A DNA stretch of 26,501 nt from the NCBI GenBank assembly GCA_934512155.1, contig CAKSWS010000021.1, positions 1-26,501 of the forward strand, in the 5' to 3' direction. Below, piece by piece: positions 15,077 to 22,669 of the stretch (its first letter is position 1; every line of letters begins with the position of its first letter). The notes beneath the pieces are model-generated. The model was not told where the DNA came from. It saw only the letters and a program-made list of their open reading frames with translations, and did not search any database. Made by a program: the position numbers and the translations under genes. This stretch comes from an uncultured Eubacterium sp. (GTDB lineage: Bacteria > Bacillota > Clostridia > Oscillospirales > Acutalibacteraceae).

Positions 15077-15841
15077 TTGAAAGAAGCAAAAGCAATGGCA
15101 TATGTTAATATGTACGGTGTTCTTGCAACTCTTGAGAATTTATGCGAAATTGACAGCGAGGCAAAAGCTGTAATCGGTGAGCTAAAAAAACCGGTTTCTC
15201 TTTGTTTTGATGTAACAAACGGTCCTTGTTGTACTTTTCACTTTACAAAATCCGGTTGTAAAATGACCGAGGGTGCAGATGCTTGCACTTGCAAAATGAA
15301 TTTTTCAAGTCCTGAAAAATTCAATAATCTTATTGACAACAGCAAACCGGGTATGCCTGTTAAAAATCCTGCCCAGGTTTTGGCGTTTCTTTTAGGACCT
15401 TTTACAAAGCTTACAAACAGGCTTACAAAACTTTTAATGCCTTCCGATGAAGATCTTAAAGACAGAAAGTTTTTTGAAGAATCAACCGTTTTGACTTTTT
15501 ATACTATTACAGGTGCAATTTCCGCACTTGCTAATTCCGATTCAATTTCCATGCATACCGCTAAGGCTACTGTTGACGGTAAAATTTCTATGGGAATTAA
15601 AGATGTTTGCTATGCAACAATTAAAGTTAGAAATCATAAATTTACTACTGTAAAGGAAAAGACTAAAGACCCTCGTGCCGTTATGGAATTTGCAAGCATT
15701 GACCTTGCAAACGGCTTGTTTAACGGTACAGTCTCAACCATTGCGGAACTTTGCAAAGGTAATATTTATATGGCAGGCATGATTTCAATGGTAGACAATC
15801 TTAACAGAATTTTAGACAGAGTTGCCGCTTATTTGGGTTAA
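15077..15841 (+). CDS. SCP2-like (sterol-carrier/lipid-binding fold) protein, two similar halves
   Basis: The 254-residue protein begins at TTG 15077, six bases after AAAGGAGGA; the ATG at 15095 is too far from that site. It reads as two consecutive SCP2-like halves. The first (about 33-115) has strands around VSLCFDV and a KMNFSSPEKFNNLID segment. The second (about 160-254) ends in FASIDLANGLFNGTVSTIAE and NIYMAGMISMVDNLNRILD, the helix-glycine-methionine pattern with which SCP2 domains close their hydrophobic pocket. SCP2 folds bind acyl chains, sterols or polyprenoids. It heads a five-gene operon whose last gene encodes a second SCP2-like protein. The SCP2 assignment comes from pattern reading and needs a profile search; the function is unknown. 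Confidence 0.65.
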   Translation: MKEAKAMAYVNMYGVLATLENLCEIDSEAKAVIGELKKPVSLCFDVTNGPCCTFHFTKSGCKMTEGADACTCKMNFSSPEKFNNLIDNSKPGMPVKNPAQVLAFLLGPFTKLTNRLTKLLMPSDEDLKDRKFFEESTVLTFYTITGAISALANSDSISMHTAKATVDGKISMGIKDVCYATIKVRNHKFTTVKEKTKDPRAVMEFASIDLANGLFNGTVSTIAELCKGNIYMAGMISMVDNLNRILDRVAAYLG

Positions 15842-15855
15842 GGAGGATATGCATA

Positions 15856-17136
15856 ATGAGTAAATTTCCCGAATATAAACATGAAAAAAGCCAAGAATGG
15901 TTTAACAGAGCGTTAGATGCAATTCCGTCCGGTGTTTACGGTCATTTAGGTCCAAGCGAGGGCTTGTTTTTGCCTATAACAAAATGGCCGTTAATGTCTC
16001 AAAAAGCAAAAGGTACTTATTTTTGGGATGTAGACGGCAATAAATATCTTGATTTAATGTGTGCATACGGTCCTAATGTTTTGGGTTATTGTGATGATGA
16101 AGTTGACGCTGCCGCTATTGAACAGTTAAAAACAGGCAACTGCACAACTTCTCCTTCATATAAAATGGTTGAATGTGCAGAGCTGCTTAAGGATACCGTT
16201 GCAAGTGCAGACTGGGCATTCTTTATGAAAAACGGCTCAGATGCAACAACATTTTCTGTTATGTGCGCTCGTGCTCATACCGGTAAAAAGAAAATGTTTT
16301 TCCTTGAAGGTTACTATCACGGCGATTTTCAGTGGGCTCAAAAAATTGACTATCCCGGAATTTTACCTGAAGAGGTGCAAAACAACGTTGTAGTTCCTTG
16401 GTTTAATTTGGAAGCTCTTCAGCAGGCTTATGATGAATGCAACGGTGATGTTGCAGGACTTATTGCACAGCCGTATGACCACGGAAACTTTAAAGATAAC
16501 GAATGTGCTACAAAGGAATACTGGCAGGCGGTTCGTAAATTCTGTGATGAACACGGAATGGTTCTTATTTTTGATGACGTTCGTACCGGCTTTAGACTTG
16601 ATATTGCAGGTTCTGACCATTATTATGGTATTAAGGCAGACCTTATTTGTTTTTGTAAAGCGCTTGCAAACGGTTATAACATGTCTGCCGTATGTGGCGG
16701 TGAACATATGAAAGCTACTGCTTCATCTGTAACTTACACAGGCTCTTATTGGATGAGTGCAGAACCTTTTGCTGCTTGTCTTGCTTGTATTCCGAAAATG
16801 AAAAGGCTTGATACACCGACAATGTTCAGAAAAATCGGTACTCAGCTTACGGAAGGCTTTGTTGCAGCAGGTAAGGAACATGGTTTTAACCTTGTTGTTT
16901 CAGGCGAACCGGCATTATTCTATTTAAGAATTGCAAATGATGACAGTCTTATGCTTCATCAAGAATGGATTGCCGAATGTGTTTCAAGAGGACTTTTCCT
17001 TGCATCACATCACAACCATTTTATTAACGCAGCAATTACGGATGAAGATGTTAAACTTGCCATTGATATTGCCGAAGATGCTTTCGGCGTTGTTCAGGCA
17101 AATCATCCGGAATTTGATTTATCACCGATAAAATAA
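15856..17136 (+). CDS. Class III aminotransferase, glutamate-1-semialdehyde aminomutase (HemL)-like
   Basis: The 426-residue PLP enzyme resembles HemL. It shows the class III layout: YFWDVDGNKYLDLMCAYGPN (55-74), KNGSDATTFSVMCARAHTG (125-143), EGYYHGDF (151-158), IFDDVRTGFR (238-247; HemL usually has IFDEV) and the probable PLP lysine Lys268 in CFCKALANGYNMSAVCGG. It is not likely to serve heme synthesis: no other tetrapyrrole gene is near, and it sits between an SCP2-like gene and split transketolase genes, spaced by 14 and 18 bases. Its TAAGGAGG ribosome site overlaps the upstream stop. An amino transfer to a keto-sugar or to a transketolase product is plausible. The exact substrate is unknown. 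Confidence 0.87.
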   Translation: MSKFPEYKHEKSQEWFNRALDAIPSGVYGHLGPSEGLFLPITKWPLMSQKAKGTYFWDVDGNKYLDLMCAYGPNVLGYCDDEVDAAAIEQLKTGNCTTSPSYKMVECAELLKDTVASADWAFFMKNGSDATTFSVMCARAHTGKKKMFFLEGYYHGDFQWAQKIDYPGILPEEVQNNVVVPWFNLEALQQAYDECNGDVAGLIAQPYDHGNFKDNECATKEYWQAVRKFCDEHGMVLIFDDVRTGFRLDIAGSDHYYGIKADLICFCKALANGYNMSAVCGGEHMKATASSVTYTGSYWMSAEPFAACLACIPKMKRLDTPTMFRKIGTQLTEGFVAAGKEHGFNLVVSGEPALFYLRIANDDSLMLHQEWIAECVSRGLFLASHHNHFINAAITDEDVKLAIDIAEDAFGVVQANHPEFDLSPIK

Positions 17137-17154
17137 TTTTTAGGGGGAAAATTT

Positions 17155-18048
17155 ATGCCAGCAAATTATAAGCCGTTTGATAAAGAAGAATGGCTTCGCC
17201 TTGAAAAAAAGGCAGATGAATTAAGACGTCTTACGGTTAATACAACCGTATGGGGCGGTTCAGGTCATATCGGCGGTGCTTTAAGCGCAATGGACGCTAT
17301 GACCATTTTATACCATCGTTTTATGAAACTTGATGTTAATAATCCTGATATGGAAGACAGAGACAGATTTGTTCTTTCAAAAGGTCATGCTGCTGTCGGT
17401 TATGGACCTGTTATCTGCGATTACGGTTTTATGGACGTTGAGGGGTTACATAATTTCAACTTAACAGGCTCTCTTTTCGGCATGCACTTGGATTGTAATA
17501 AAATTAAAGGTGTAGACTGCTCAAGTGGATCATTGGGTCACGGTTTATCTCTTGCTTGCGGATTTGCTCTTGCCGGCAGAGTTAACGGTATTGATTATAT
17601 GAATTATGTTCTTACAGGCGACGGCGAACTTAACGAGGGTTCAAACTGGGAAGCAGCTCAAACAGCCGCTCAGTTTAAACTTTCAAATGTTGTTGTTCTT
17701 GTTGACAATAATAAATGTATGATTGACGGCAGAGTTGATGACGAAATGAAGGTTGAACCTCTTGATAAAAAGTTTGAATCTTTCGGATTTGAAGTTGAAC
17801 GTATTGACGGTCAAAATATGAAAGAACTTAATAGCGCTATCGAAAATGCCATCAATAATCATAAAAATGGCGGCACAAAGCCATATGCAATTATTATGGA
17901 TACTTTCAAGGGCGCAGGAATAGACTTTATGGAAGATGATTATCATTGGCATTACGGAGCTCTTGATGATGAAAAAACAAAGAAATGCTTTGAAAGTCTT
18001 GATAAATATTATGCAAAACGTGTTGAACGTGCTGAAAAGGAGGCGTAA
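17155..18048 (+). CDS. Transketolase, N-terminal (TPP-binding) half
   Basis: The 297-residue protein is the pyrophosphate-binding half of transketolase. It has GSGHIGGALSAMDA (35-48), LSKGHAAVGYGP (74-85), SGSLGHGLSLACG (124-136), the TPP/Mg motif GDGELNEGSNWE...NN (155-186) and a late HWHYG. Transketolase moves two-carbon ketol units between sugar phosphates, and together with the next gene it forms the whole enzyme. Split forms occur in archaea and many Firmicutes, either for the pentose phosphate pathway or for dedicated biosynthetic clusters. AGGGGG precedes the ATG. The stop is four bases before the next ATG, so the halves should be made in equal amounts. Confidence 0.93.
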   Translation: MPANYKPFDKEEWLRLEKKADELRRLTVNTTVWGGSGHIGGALSAMDAMTILYHRFMKLDVNNPDMEDRDRFVLSKGHAAVGYGPVICDYGFMDVEGLHNFNLTGSLFGMHLDCNKIKGVDCSSGSLGHGLSLACGFALAGRVNGIDYMNYVLTGDGELNEGSNWEAAQTAAQFKLSNVVVLVDNNKCMIDGRVDDEMKVEPLDKKFESFGFEVERIDGQNMKELNSAIENAINNHKNGGTKPYAIIMDTFKGAGIDFMEDDYHWHYGALDDEKTKKCFESLDKYYAKRVERAEKEA

Positions 18049-18051
18049 GCA

Positions 18052-19065
18052 ATGGCAAGCGGAATGACTTATACAATGACAGAAACTACTCAGCTTTCAA
18101 CGGCAGAGTATTACGGTAAGGCTTTGTGTGAATTAGGCGAAGAGCATAAAAACGTTGTTGCTTTAACAGCCGACCTCGCAAAATCAACAAAAATAGGTAT
18201 GTTCGGTGAAAAATTCCCTGAAAGGTTTTTTAATGTAGGTATCGCAGAACAAAATATGTTTGGCGTTGCTGCAGGCATGGCTAAAAACGGACTTATTCCT
18301 TTTGCGTCAACCTTTGCAATTTTTGCTTCTGCTCGTTCGTTAGACCAGGTACACACTGATATTTGTTATCAAAACGTTCCTGTTAAAATTATTGCAACTC
18401 ATGCAGGCACATCTTTTGGTCAGGCAGGTTCAACCCACCATAGTCTTATTGATATGGCTTGCATGCGCAGCTTGCCGCATATGACGGTTATTTGTCCTTG
18501 TGACGGTGCTGAAACTTACCATGCAGTTAAAGCGGCTTATGATATTGACGGTCCTGTTTATATTCGCATTAACAGAGGTTTTGATCAAATTATTTATAAA
18601 AATCTTGATGATTGCACATTTGAACCGGGTAAAGCAAAGGTAATGAATGAAGGAACCGATATAACTGTTATCGCTTGCGGTTCATGCGTTTATCAGGCAA
18701 TGCAGGCAGCTCAAATGGCAGAGGCTGATGCAGGCATTAAGGTTAGAGTGCTTAATATGCATACTATTAAGCCTATTGACGAAGAAGCCGTTTTAAGTGC
18801 AATTATGGATACAAGAAGAATTATTACGGCAGAAGATCATACCGTTATGGGTGGTTTGGGAAGTGCCGTTGCAGATGTTGTTGCAAAAAGCGGTAAAGCC
18901 TGTGCATTTAAAATGCTTGGTCATCAGGATGAATTTTCAACAATCGGATTGCATGAAGACCTTATGTCTCTTGCAAAAATTGATGCAAACGGTATTGCTG
19001 AGGCAATAGCAGATGTTATGCATCAAGATTTTGAAGAAGATGATGCGTGGGATGATGAGTTCTAA
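18052..19065 (+). CDS. Transketolase, C-terminal (pyrimidine-binding) half
   Basis: The 337-residue partner supplies the pyrimidine-binding and carboxy-terminal domains. NVGIAEQNMFGVAAGMA (61-77) contains the glutamate (Glu66) that activates the TPP aminopyrimidine. GQAGSTHHSLIDMACMR (123-139) carries the conserved histidine pair, and VRVLNMHTIKPID belongs to the last domain. The protein ends in an acidic tail (FEEDDAWDDEF), which is unusual. The ribosome site AAGGAGG lies inside the end of the upstream gene. It differs from 1-deoxyxylulose-5-phosphate synthase in being split and lacking that enzyme's spacing, though a DXS-like or acetoin-like donor cannot be fully excluded. Confidence 0.93.
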   Translation: MASGMTYTMTETTQLSTAEYYGKALCELGEEHKNVVALTADLAKSTKIGMFGEKFPERFFNVGIAEQNMFGVAAGMAKNGLIPFASTFAIFASARSLDQVHTDICYQNVPVKIIATHAGTSFGQAGSTHHSLIDMACMRSLPHMTVICPCDGAETYHAVKAAYDIDGPVYIRINRGFDQIIYKNLDDCTFEPGKAKVMNEGTDITVIACGSCVYQAMQAAQMAEADAGIKVRVLNMHTIKPIDEEAVLSAIMDTRRIITAEDHTVMGGLGSAVADVVAKSGKACAFKMLGHQDEFSTIGLHEDLMSLAKIDANGIAEAIADVMHQDFEEDDAWDDEF

Positions 19066-19091
19066 ACTTTTCGGGAAAGGAATGTATTTTT

Positions 19092-19886
19092 ATGGCAAGT
19101 GATGTAACACGCTATACAAATAAAGTGTTTATGGCAGGGGCACTGCCGCTTTTAAAAACTATTGCTACCGATGTTCCCGAATTGGCAAAAAAATTTGAGG
19201 GCGTTAATGCCGTTTACCAGGTATCGGCAATGGCAAATGCCCAAGATAAGGAGGCCGTTCATTTTATTGTTGAAAATGGTGAATGGTCTTGTAAATTAGG
19301 AGAATATTTCGGTCAAAAGAAAATTGATGCCGAGTTGGAATTTTCATCTATGGAAAAAATGAACGAATTTTTTAAAGGTAAAATGACTTCTCTTCCTAAA
19401 ATGAAAATTAAATCGTTTCCGAAATTTGTTAAATTTATGGCTGTTTTGCTTAAAATGAGCAGCCTTTTGGGAATTAAGGAGCCGCCTGAAGACGAACAGC
19501 TTTGTCTTTTACTTTGCAAGTTGTATTTTTATCTTCTTTCAAGCGGTATAAGTCAACTTAATAAAATGGGTCATCCTGATATTCATGATTGGACTTTAAA
19601 AAGCCCGGACCGTGTTTATCAATGGGCTGTTGAAGGTCATCCGGAATGCACGGCGTATTTAAGAATAAAAGCCGGTAAATCACGTGCCGGCAGAGGTGAA
19701 TATAAGCGTTCAAAGCCGTTTTTCTGCATGAAATTTGACACGGCACAGCATGCTTTAATGATTCTTTTGGGTACAGGCGATATGCTTCAAATGACTAAGG
19801 ATAAAATGCTTATTATGGAAGGCGCCCCTGAATTCGGTGCAATGATAGGCGATTATATGATGCTTGTAGGCGACTTGGCATCTTAA
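19092..19886 (+). CDS. SCP2-like protein, second copy in the operon
   Basis: The 264-residue protein has the same overall plan as the product of the operon's first gene but low identity by eye. Its first half (about 30-125) includes VHFIVENGEWSCKLGEY and DAELEFSSMEKMNEFFKGKM. This matches the SCP2 order of a strand with an ENG-type turn, then a strand, then a helix. The second half (about 185-264) includes TAYLRIKAG, MKFDTAQHALMILLGTGDM and EFGAMIGDYMMLVGDLA. No signal peptide or membrane segment is seen. AAAGGA at 19076-19081 is the ribosome site, 10 bases from ATG. It closes the operon and is followed at once by a terminator. A hydrophobic ligand carrier is the structural guess; its role is unknown. 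Confidence 0.65.
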   Translation: MASDVTRYTNKVFMAGALPLLKTIATDVPELAKKFEGVNAVYQVSAMANAQDKEAVHFIVENGEWSCKLGEYFGQKKIDAELEFSSMEKMNEFFKGKMTSLPKMKIKSFPKFVKFMAVLLKMSSLLGIKEPPEDEQLCLLLCKLYFYLLSSGISQLNKMGHPDIHDWTLKSPDRVYQWAVEGHPECTAYLRIKAGKSRAGRGEYKRSKPFFCMKFDTAQHALMILLGTGDMLQMTKDKMLIMEGAPEFGAMIGDYMMLVGDLAS

Positions 19887-19895
19887 ATAATGTGT

Positions 19896-19928
19896 AAAAC
19901 ATCCTCTATTTGAGGATGTTTTTTCTTT
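19896..19928 (+). terminator. Intrinsic terminator of the SCP2/transketolase operon
   Basis: A perfect 11-bp stem (AAAACATCCTC at 19896-19906 with GAGGATGTTTT at 19912-19922), a loop of five bases, and a T-rich tail. Confidence 0.93.
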
Positions 19929-19943
19929 TGTTTACATATGCTA

Positions 19944-19987
19944 TTGAAAATATTTTAATAGTTGATATAATATGAGTATGATATAAT
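19944..19987 (+). promoter_or_regulatory. Tandem extended -10 promoter region of pyk
   Basis: TTGAAA at 19944-19949 pairs with TATAAT at 19966-19971 (16-base spacer, TGA in front). An identical TGATATAAT occurs again at 19979-19987, exactly 16 bases downstream. The second copy has no good -35 and may work as an extended -10 promoter by itself. The leader to the pyk ATG is about 80-95 bases and shows no clear riboswitch. Confidence 0.65.
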
Positions 19988-20074
19988 GCCGAAGAATTTT
20001 TATTTTTATTTAAAAGCAATACATTTGCGGTTTATGTGTATCTTTTTGGGCATTATATTCGGAGGTGTAATATT

Positions 20075-21508
20075 ATGAATAAATACAGAAGAAAAACAAA
20101 AATTATTTGCACAATCGGTCCTGCTTCTTGCGAAAAACCTGTTCTTCGTGAACTTATGAAAAGCGGCATGGATGTGGCTCGGTTTAATTTTTCACACGGT
20201 GATTACGGCAATTTTGAAAAATGGTTTGAAAACATCAAGCAGGTTAGGGAAGAACTTAATATCCCCGTTGCAACTTTGTTTGATACAAAAGGTCCTGAAA
20301 TTCGCTTGGGTAAGTTTAAAGATTCAAACGGCGTTGTTATAAATGACGGTGATGAATTTGTTTTAACTACAGATGATGTTGACGGAGATGAACATCGCTG
20401 TTCTATTTCGTATAAAGGCTTAATAAATGATGTAAAAAGCGGCACAAGAATTTTAATTAACGACGGTTTAATTTCATTGAAAGTTGAAAAGGTTGCTAAA
20501 AATGATATTATTTGTAAAGTAGTGGAAGGCGGACTTTTAACAGACCATAAAGGCGTTAACGTGCCAAATGTTTCACTTGCTATGCCTTATCTTTCAGAAA
20601 AAGATATGCAGGATTTAAAATTCGGTGCAAAAATGGGGTTTGATTTTATTGCCGCTTCGTTTTGCAGAACGGCTGCCGACATTGTTTTGCTTCGTGATTT
20701 TTGCCATGCTTTGGGATGGAATGACGTAAGGATTATTGCAAAAATCGAAAATCATGAGGGCGTTGAGCATATAGACAGCATTATTAAAGAGGCAGACGGA
20801 ATAATGGTTGCCCGTGGTGATATGGGTGTTGAAATTCCTTTCGAGCAAATTCCGTCTTTACAAAAAATGATTATTGAAAAAGTTTTCCTTGCAGGTAAAA
20901 TTGTTGTTACGGCAACTCAAATGCTTGAATCCATGATTAATAATCCTCGCCCCACAAGAGCGGAAATTACGGATGTTGCAAATGCTATTTATGACGGTAC
21001 TTCCGCTATAATGCTTTCAGGTGAAACTGCCATGGGTAAGCATCCGGTTGAAGCGGTGAAAACAATGGCAAGCATTGCAAAAACAACAGAGCAGGATATA
21101 AATTATATTCAGCGTTTTGAAAATGTTGTGCGTTCAAACAGACCCGGTGATATTACTTCGGCAATTTCTCATGCAACTGTTACAACAGCTCATGATCTTA
21201 ATGCCAAAGCAATTATTACAGTTACAAAAAGCGGCACAACAGCAAGGCAAATTTCAAAATACAGACCTATGTGTCCGATTATTTCGGCAACAACAAGTGA
21301 AAAGGTTCAAAGGCAAAATAATCTTTCCTGGGGCGTTATGCCTGTTATGTGTGAGGAAAAATCAAACACAGACGAACTTTTTGACCATGCGGTTGAGGTT
21401 GCTCTTGCATCCGGAGCAATAAAAAAAGGTGATATAGTTGTAATTACTGCGGGAATTCCTTTGGGTCAAAGCGGAACAACAAATATGCTTAAAGTTCATG
21501 AGGTTTAA
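20075..21508 (+). CDS. pyk: Pyruvate kinase
   Basis: Pyk converts phosphoenolpyruvate and ADP to pyruvate and ATP at the end of glycolysis. The 477-residue protein has MDVARFNFSHGDY (32-44), FDTKGPEIRLGKF (69-81) at the entry to the B domain, IIAKIENHEGV with Lys223, VARGDMGVEIP (245-255) and VTATQMLESM (278-287). The Glu in TKGPE is the form associated with potassium dependence. It ends shortly after the allosteric domain and lacks the extra PEP-utiliser-like domain found in Bacillus enzymes. The ATG at 20075 follows GGAGGTG by seven bases; an upstream in-frame start lacks a ribosome site. mltG follows after three bases. Confidence 0.98.
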   Translation: MNKYRRKTKIICTIGPASCEKPVLRELMKSGMDVARFNFSHGDYGNFEKWFENIKQVREELNIPVATLFDTKGPEIRLGKFKDSNGVVINDGDEFVLTTDDVDGDEHRCSISYKGLINDVKSGTRILINDGLISLKVEKVAKNDIICKVVEGGLLTDHKGVNVPNVSLAMPYLSEKDMQDLKFGAKMGFDFIAASFCRTAADIVLLRDFCHALGWNDVRIIAKIENHEGVEHIDSIIKEADGIMVARGDMGVEIPFEQIPSLQKMIIEKVFLAGKIVVTATQMLESMINNPRPTRAEITDVANAIYDGTSAIMLSGETAMGKHPVEAVKTMASIAKTTEQDINYIQRFENVVRSNRPGDITSAISHATVTTAHDLNAKAIITVTKSGTTARQISKYRPMCPIISATTSEKVQRQNNLSWGVMPVMCEEKSNTDELFDHAVEVALASGAIKKGDIVVITAGIPLGQSGTTNMLKVHEV

Positions 21509-21511
21509 TGT

Positions 21512-22543
21512 ATGAAAAAGGGAATAAAAATTTTAATATGTCTTTTGGTAATTGTTGCCGTTGCCTGCGGAGGCGTTTATGTTTATTCAAAAATAAATGC
21601 CGATATTAACGGCACTGAAAAAGGTGAATCTAAGGAATATACGCTTATTATTAATGCAGATGATTTTCAATATGAGGTTGCCAAAGATTTAATGAATAAC
21701 GGCATTGTACTTGATGATTCCCTTTGGTCTAATTGGATGGATAAACATTACCCTGATTTTACTTATATTAACGGTGAATATTATCTTAATTCAAAAATGA
21801 GTTATGAGGAAATAGTCAAGAAACTTCAAAATCCGGATATAAGTCATAAAACCGTTTCTGTTTGTATTCCCGAGGGATATAATGTTTTTGAGATTGCCAA
21901 AACTCTTGAGGAAAACGGAATTTGCAGTTCAAACGATTTTTATAAAGCAGTTTCCACTACAGATGGATATGATTATGAATGGCTTGCTGATTTTCCTGTT
22001 AATAATGAAAACATAGGCTTCATTTTAGAGGGCTTTTTATTTCCTGCAACTTATGATTTGGGTGAAAATACTGCTGCTACAGAAGTTGTGGATGAAATGC
22101 TTAATGCATTTGATTTGCGTTACGGCGATTCTGTGAAGGATTATTGCAATAAAAATAATATGAGCCTTTATGAATTTATTACACTTTGCTCAATAGTTCA
22201 GGAAGAAGCACTAACTGCAGACAGTGCACAAAATATTGCTTCAGTATTGATTAACAGGCTTAATAAAGGCAGTAAGCTTCAGTGTGATGTTACGTATTAT
22301 TATGCTAAAAAATTGCTTGATTACGGTTTTTCAAAGCAGGTTTATGATTCTTATTATACTTACCGTTGCCCGGGATTGCCGTCCGGTCCTATAACGAATT
22401 CGGGCACAGATACAATTAATGCTGTTATTAATCATCCAAATACAAATTATTTGTTTTTCTTTTCTGATTTAAACGGCGAATTTCACTTTGCTTCAACAGG
22501 TGAAGAGTTTGAAAAATTAAAGCAGCAATATCCGTGGAAATAA
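21512..22543 (+). CDS. mltG: Endolytic peptidoglycan transglycosylase MltG
   Basis: MltG cleaves nascent glycan strands at the membrane and so limits peptidoglycan chain length. The 343-residue protein has an amino-terminal membrane anchor (6-25), a LysM-like region (about 40-165), and the catalytic YceG domain. That domain contains FILEGFLFPATYDL (170-183), LCSIVQEEA (225-233; Glu232 aligns with the invariant acid and the preceding family Glu is Gln here), VLINRLNKGSKLQCD (245-259), YRCPGLPSGPI (284-294) and GEFHFASTGEEFE. GAGGT at 21500-21504 inside the end of pyk is the ribosome site. The pairing with pyk is probably shared transcription rather than a shared pathway. The terminator stem begins within its stop codon. 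Confidence 0.95.
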   Translation: MKKGIKILICLLVIVAVACGGVYVYSKINADINGTEKGESKEYTLIINADDFQYEVAKDLMNNGIVLDDSLWSNWMDKHYPDFTYINGEYYLNSKMSYEEIVKKLQNPDISHKTVSVCIPEGYNVFEIAKTLEENGICSSNDFYKAVSTTDGYDYEWLADFPVNNENIGFILEGFLFPATYDLGENTAATEVVDEMLNAFDLRYGDSVKDYCNKNNMSLYEFITLCSIVQEEALTADSAQNIASVLINRLNKGSKLQCDVTYYYAKKLLDYGFSKQVYDSYYTYRCPGLPSGPITNSGTDTINAVINHPNTNYLFFFSDLNGEFHFASTGEEFEKLKQQYPWK

Positions 22544-22572
22544 GAGCTTGTTCGCAAGCTCTTATTTTTTTT
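22538..22572 (+). terminator. Intrinsic terminator after mltG with TTCG loop
   Basis: A perfect 13-bp stem (AAATAAGAGCTTG, 22538-22550, with CAAGCTCTTATTT, 22555-22567) closed by a TTCG tetraloop and a run of T. The stem includes the mltG stop codon at 22541-22543. Confidence 0.95.
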
Positions 22573-22606
22573 GAAAGTATAATCATATTGAATTATATAT
22601 TTTGTG

Positions 22607-22635
22607 TTGAAAAAAATATCTGCCGTTGATATAAT
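22607..22635 (+). promoter_or_regulatory. Promoter of thyA-folA
   Basis: TTGAAA at 22607-22612, a 17-base spacer and TATAAT at 22630-22635 with TGA in front (extended -10). The leader of about 30 bases contains GAAAGGA at 22652-22658. Confidence 0.8.
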
Positions 22636-22669
22636 ATAAACCTAATCTTTTGAAAGGATTTTAATTGCT

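Noticed and set aside
15856..17136. Calling the class III aminotransferase hemL
   Set aside because: Active-site wording differs and no tetrapyrrole genes are near; the transketolase and SCP2-like context points elsewhere.
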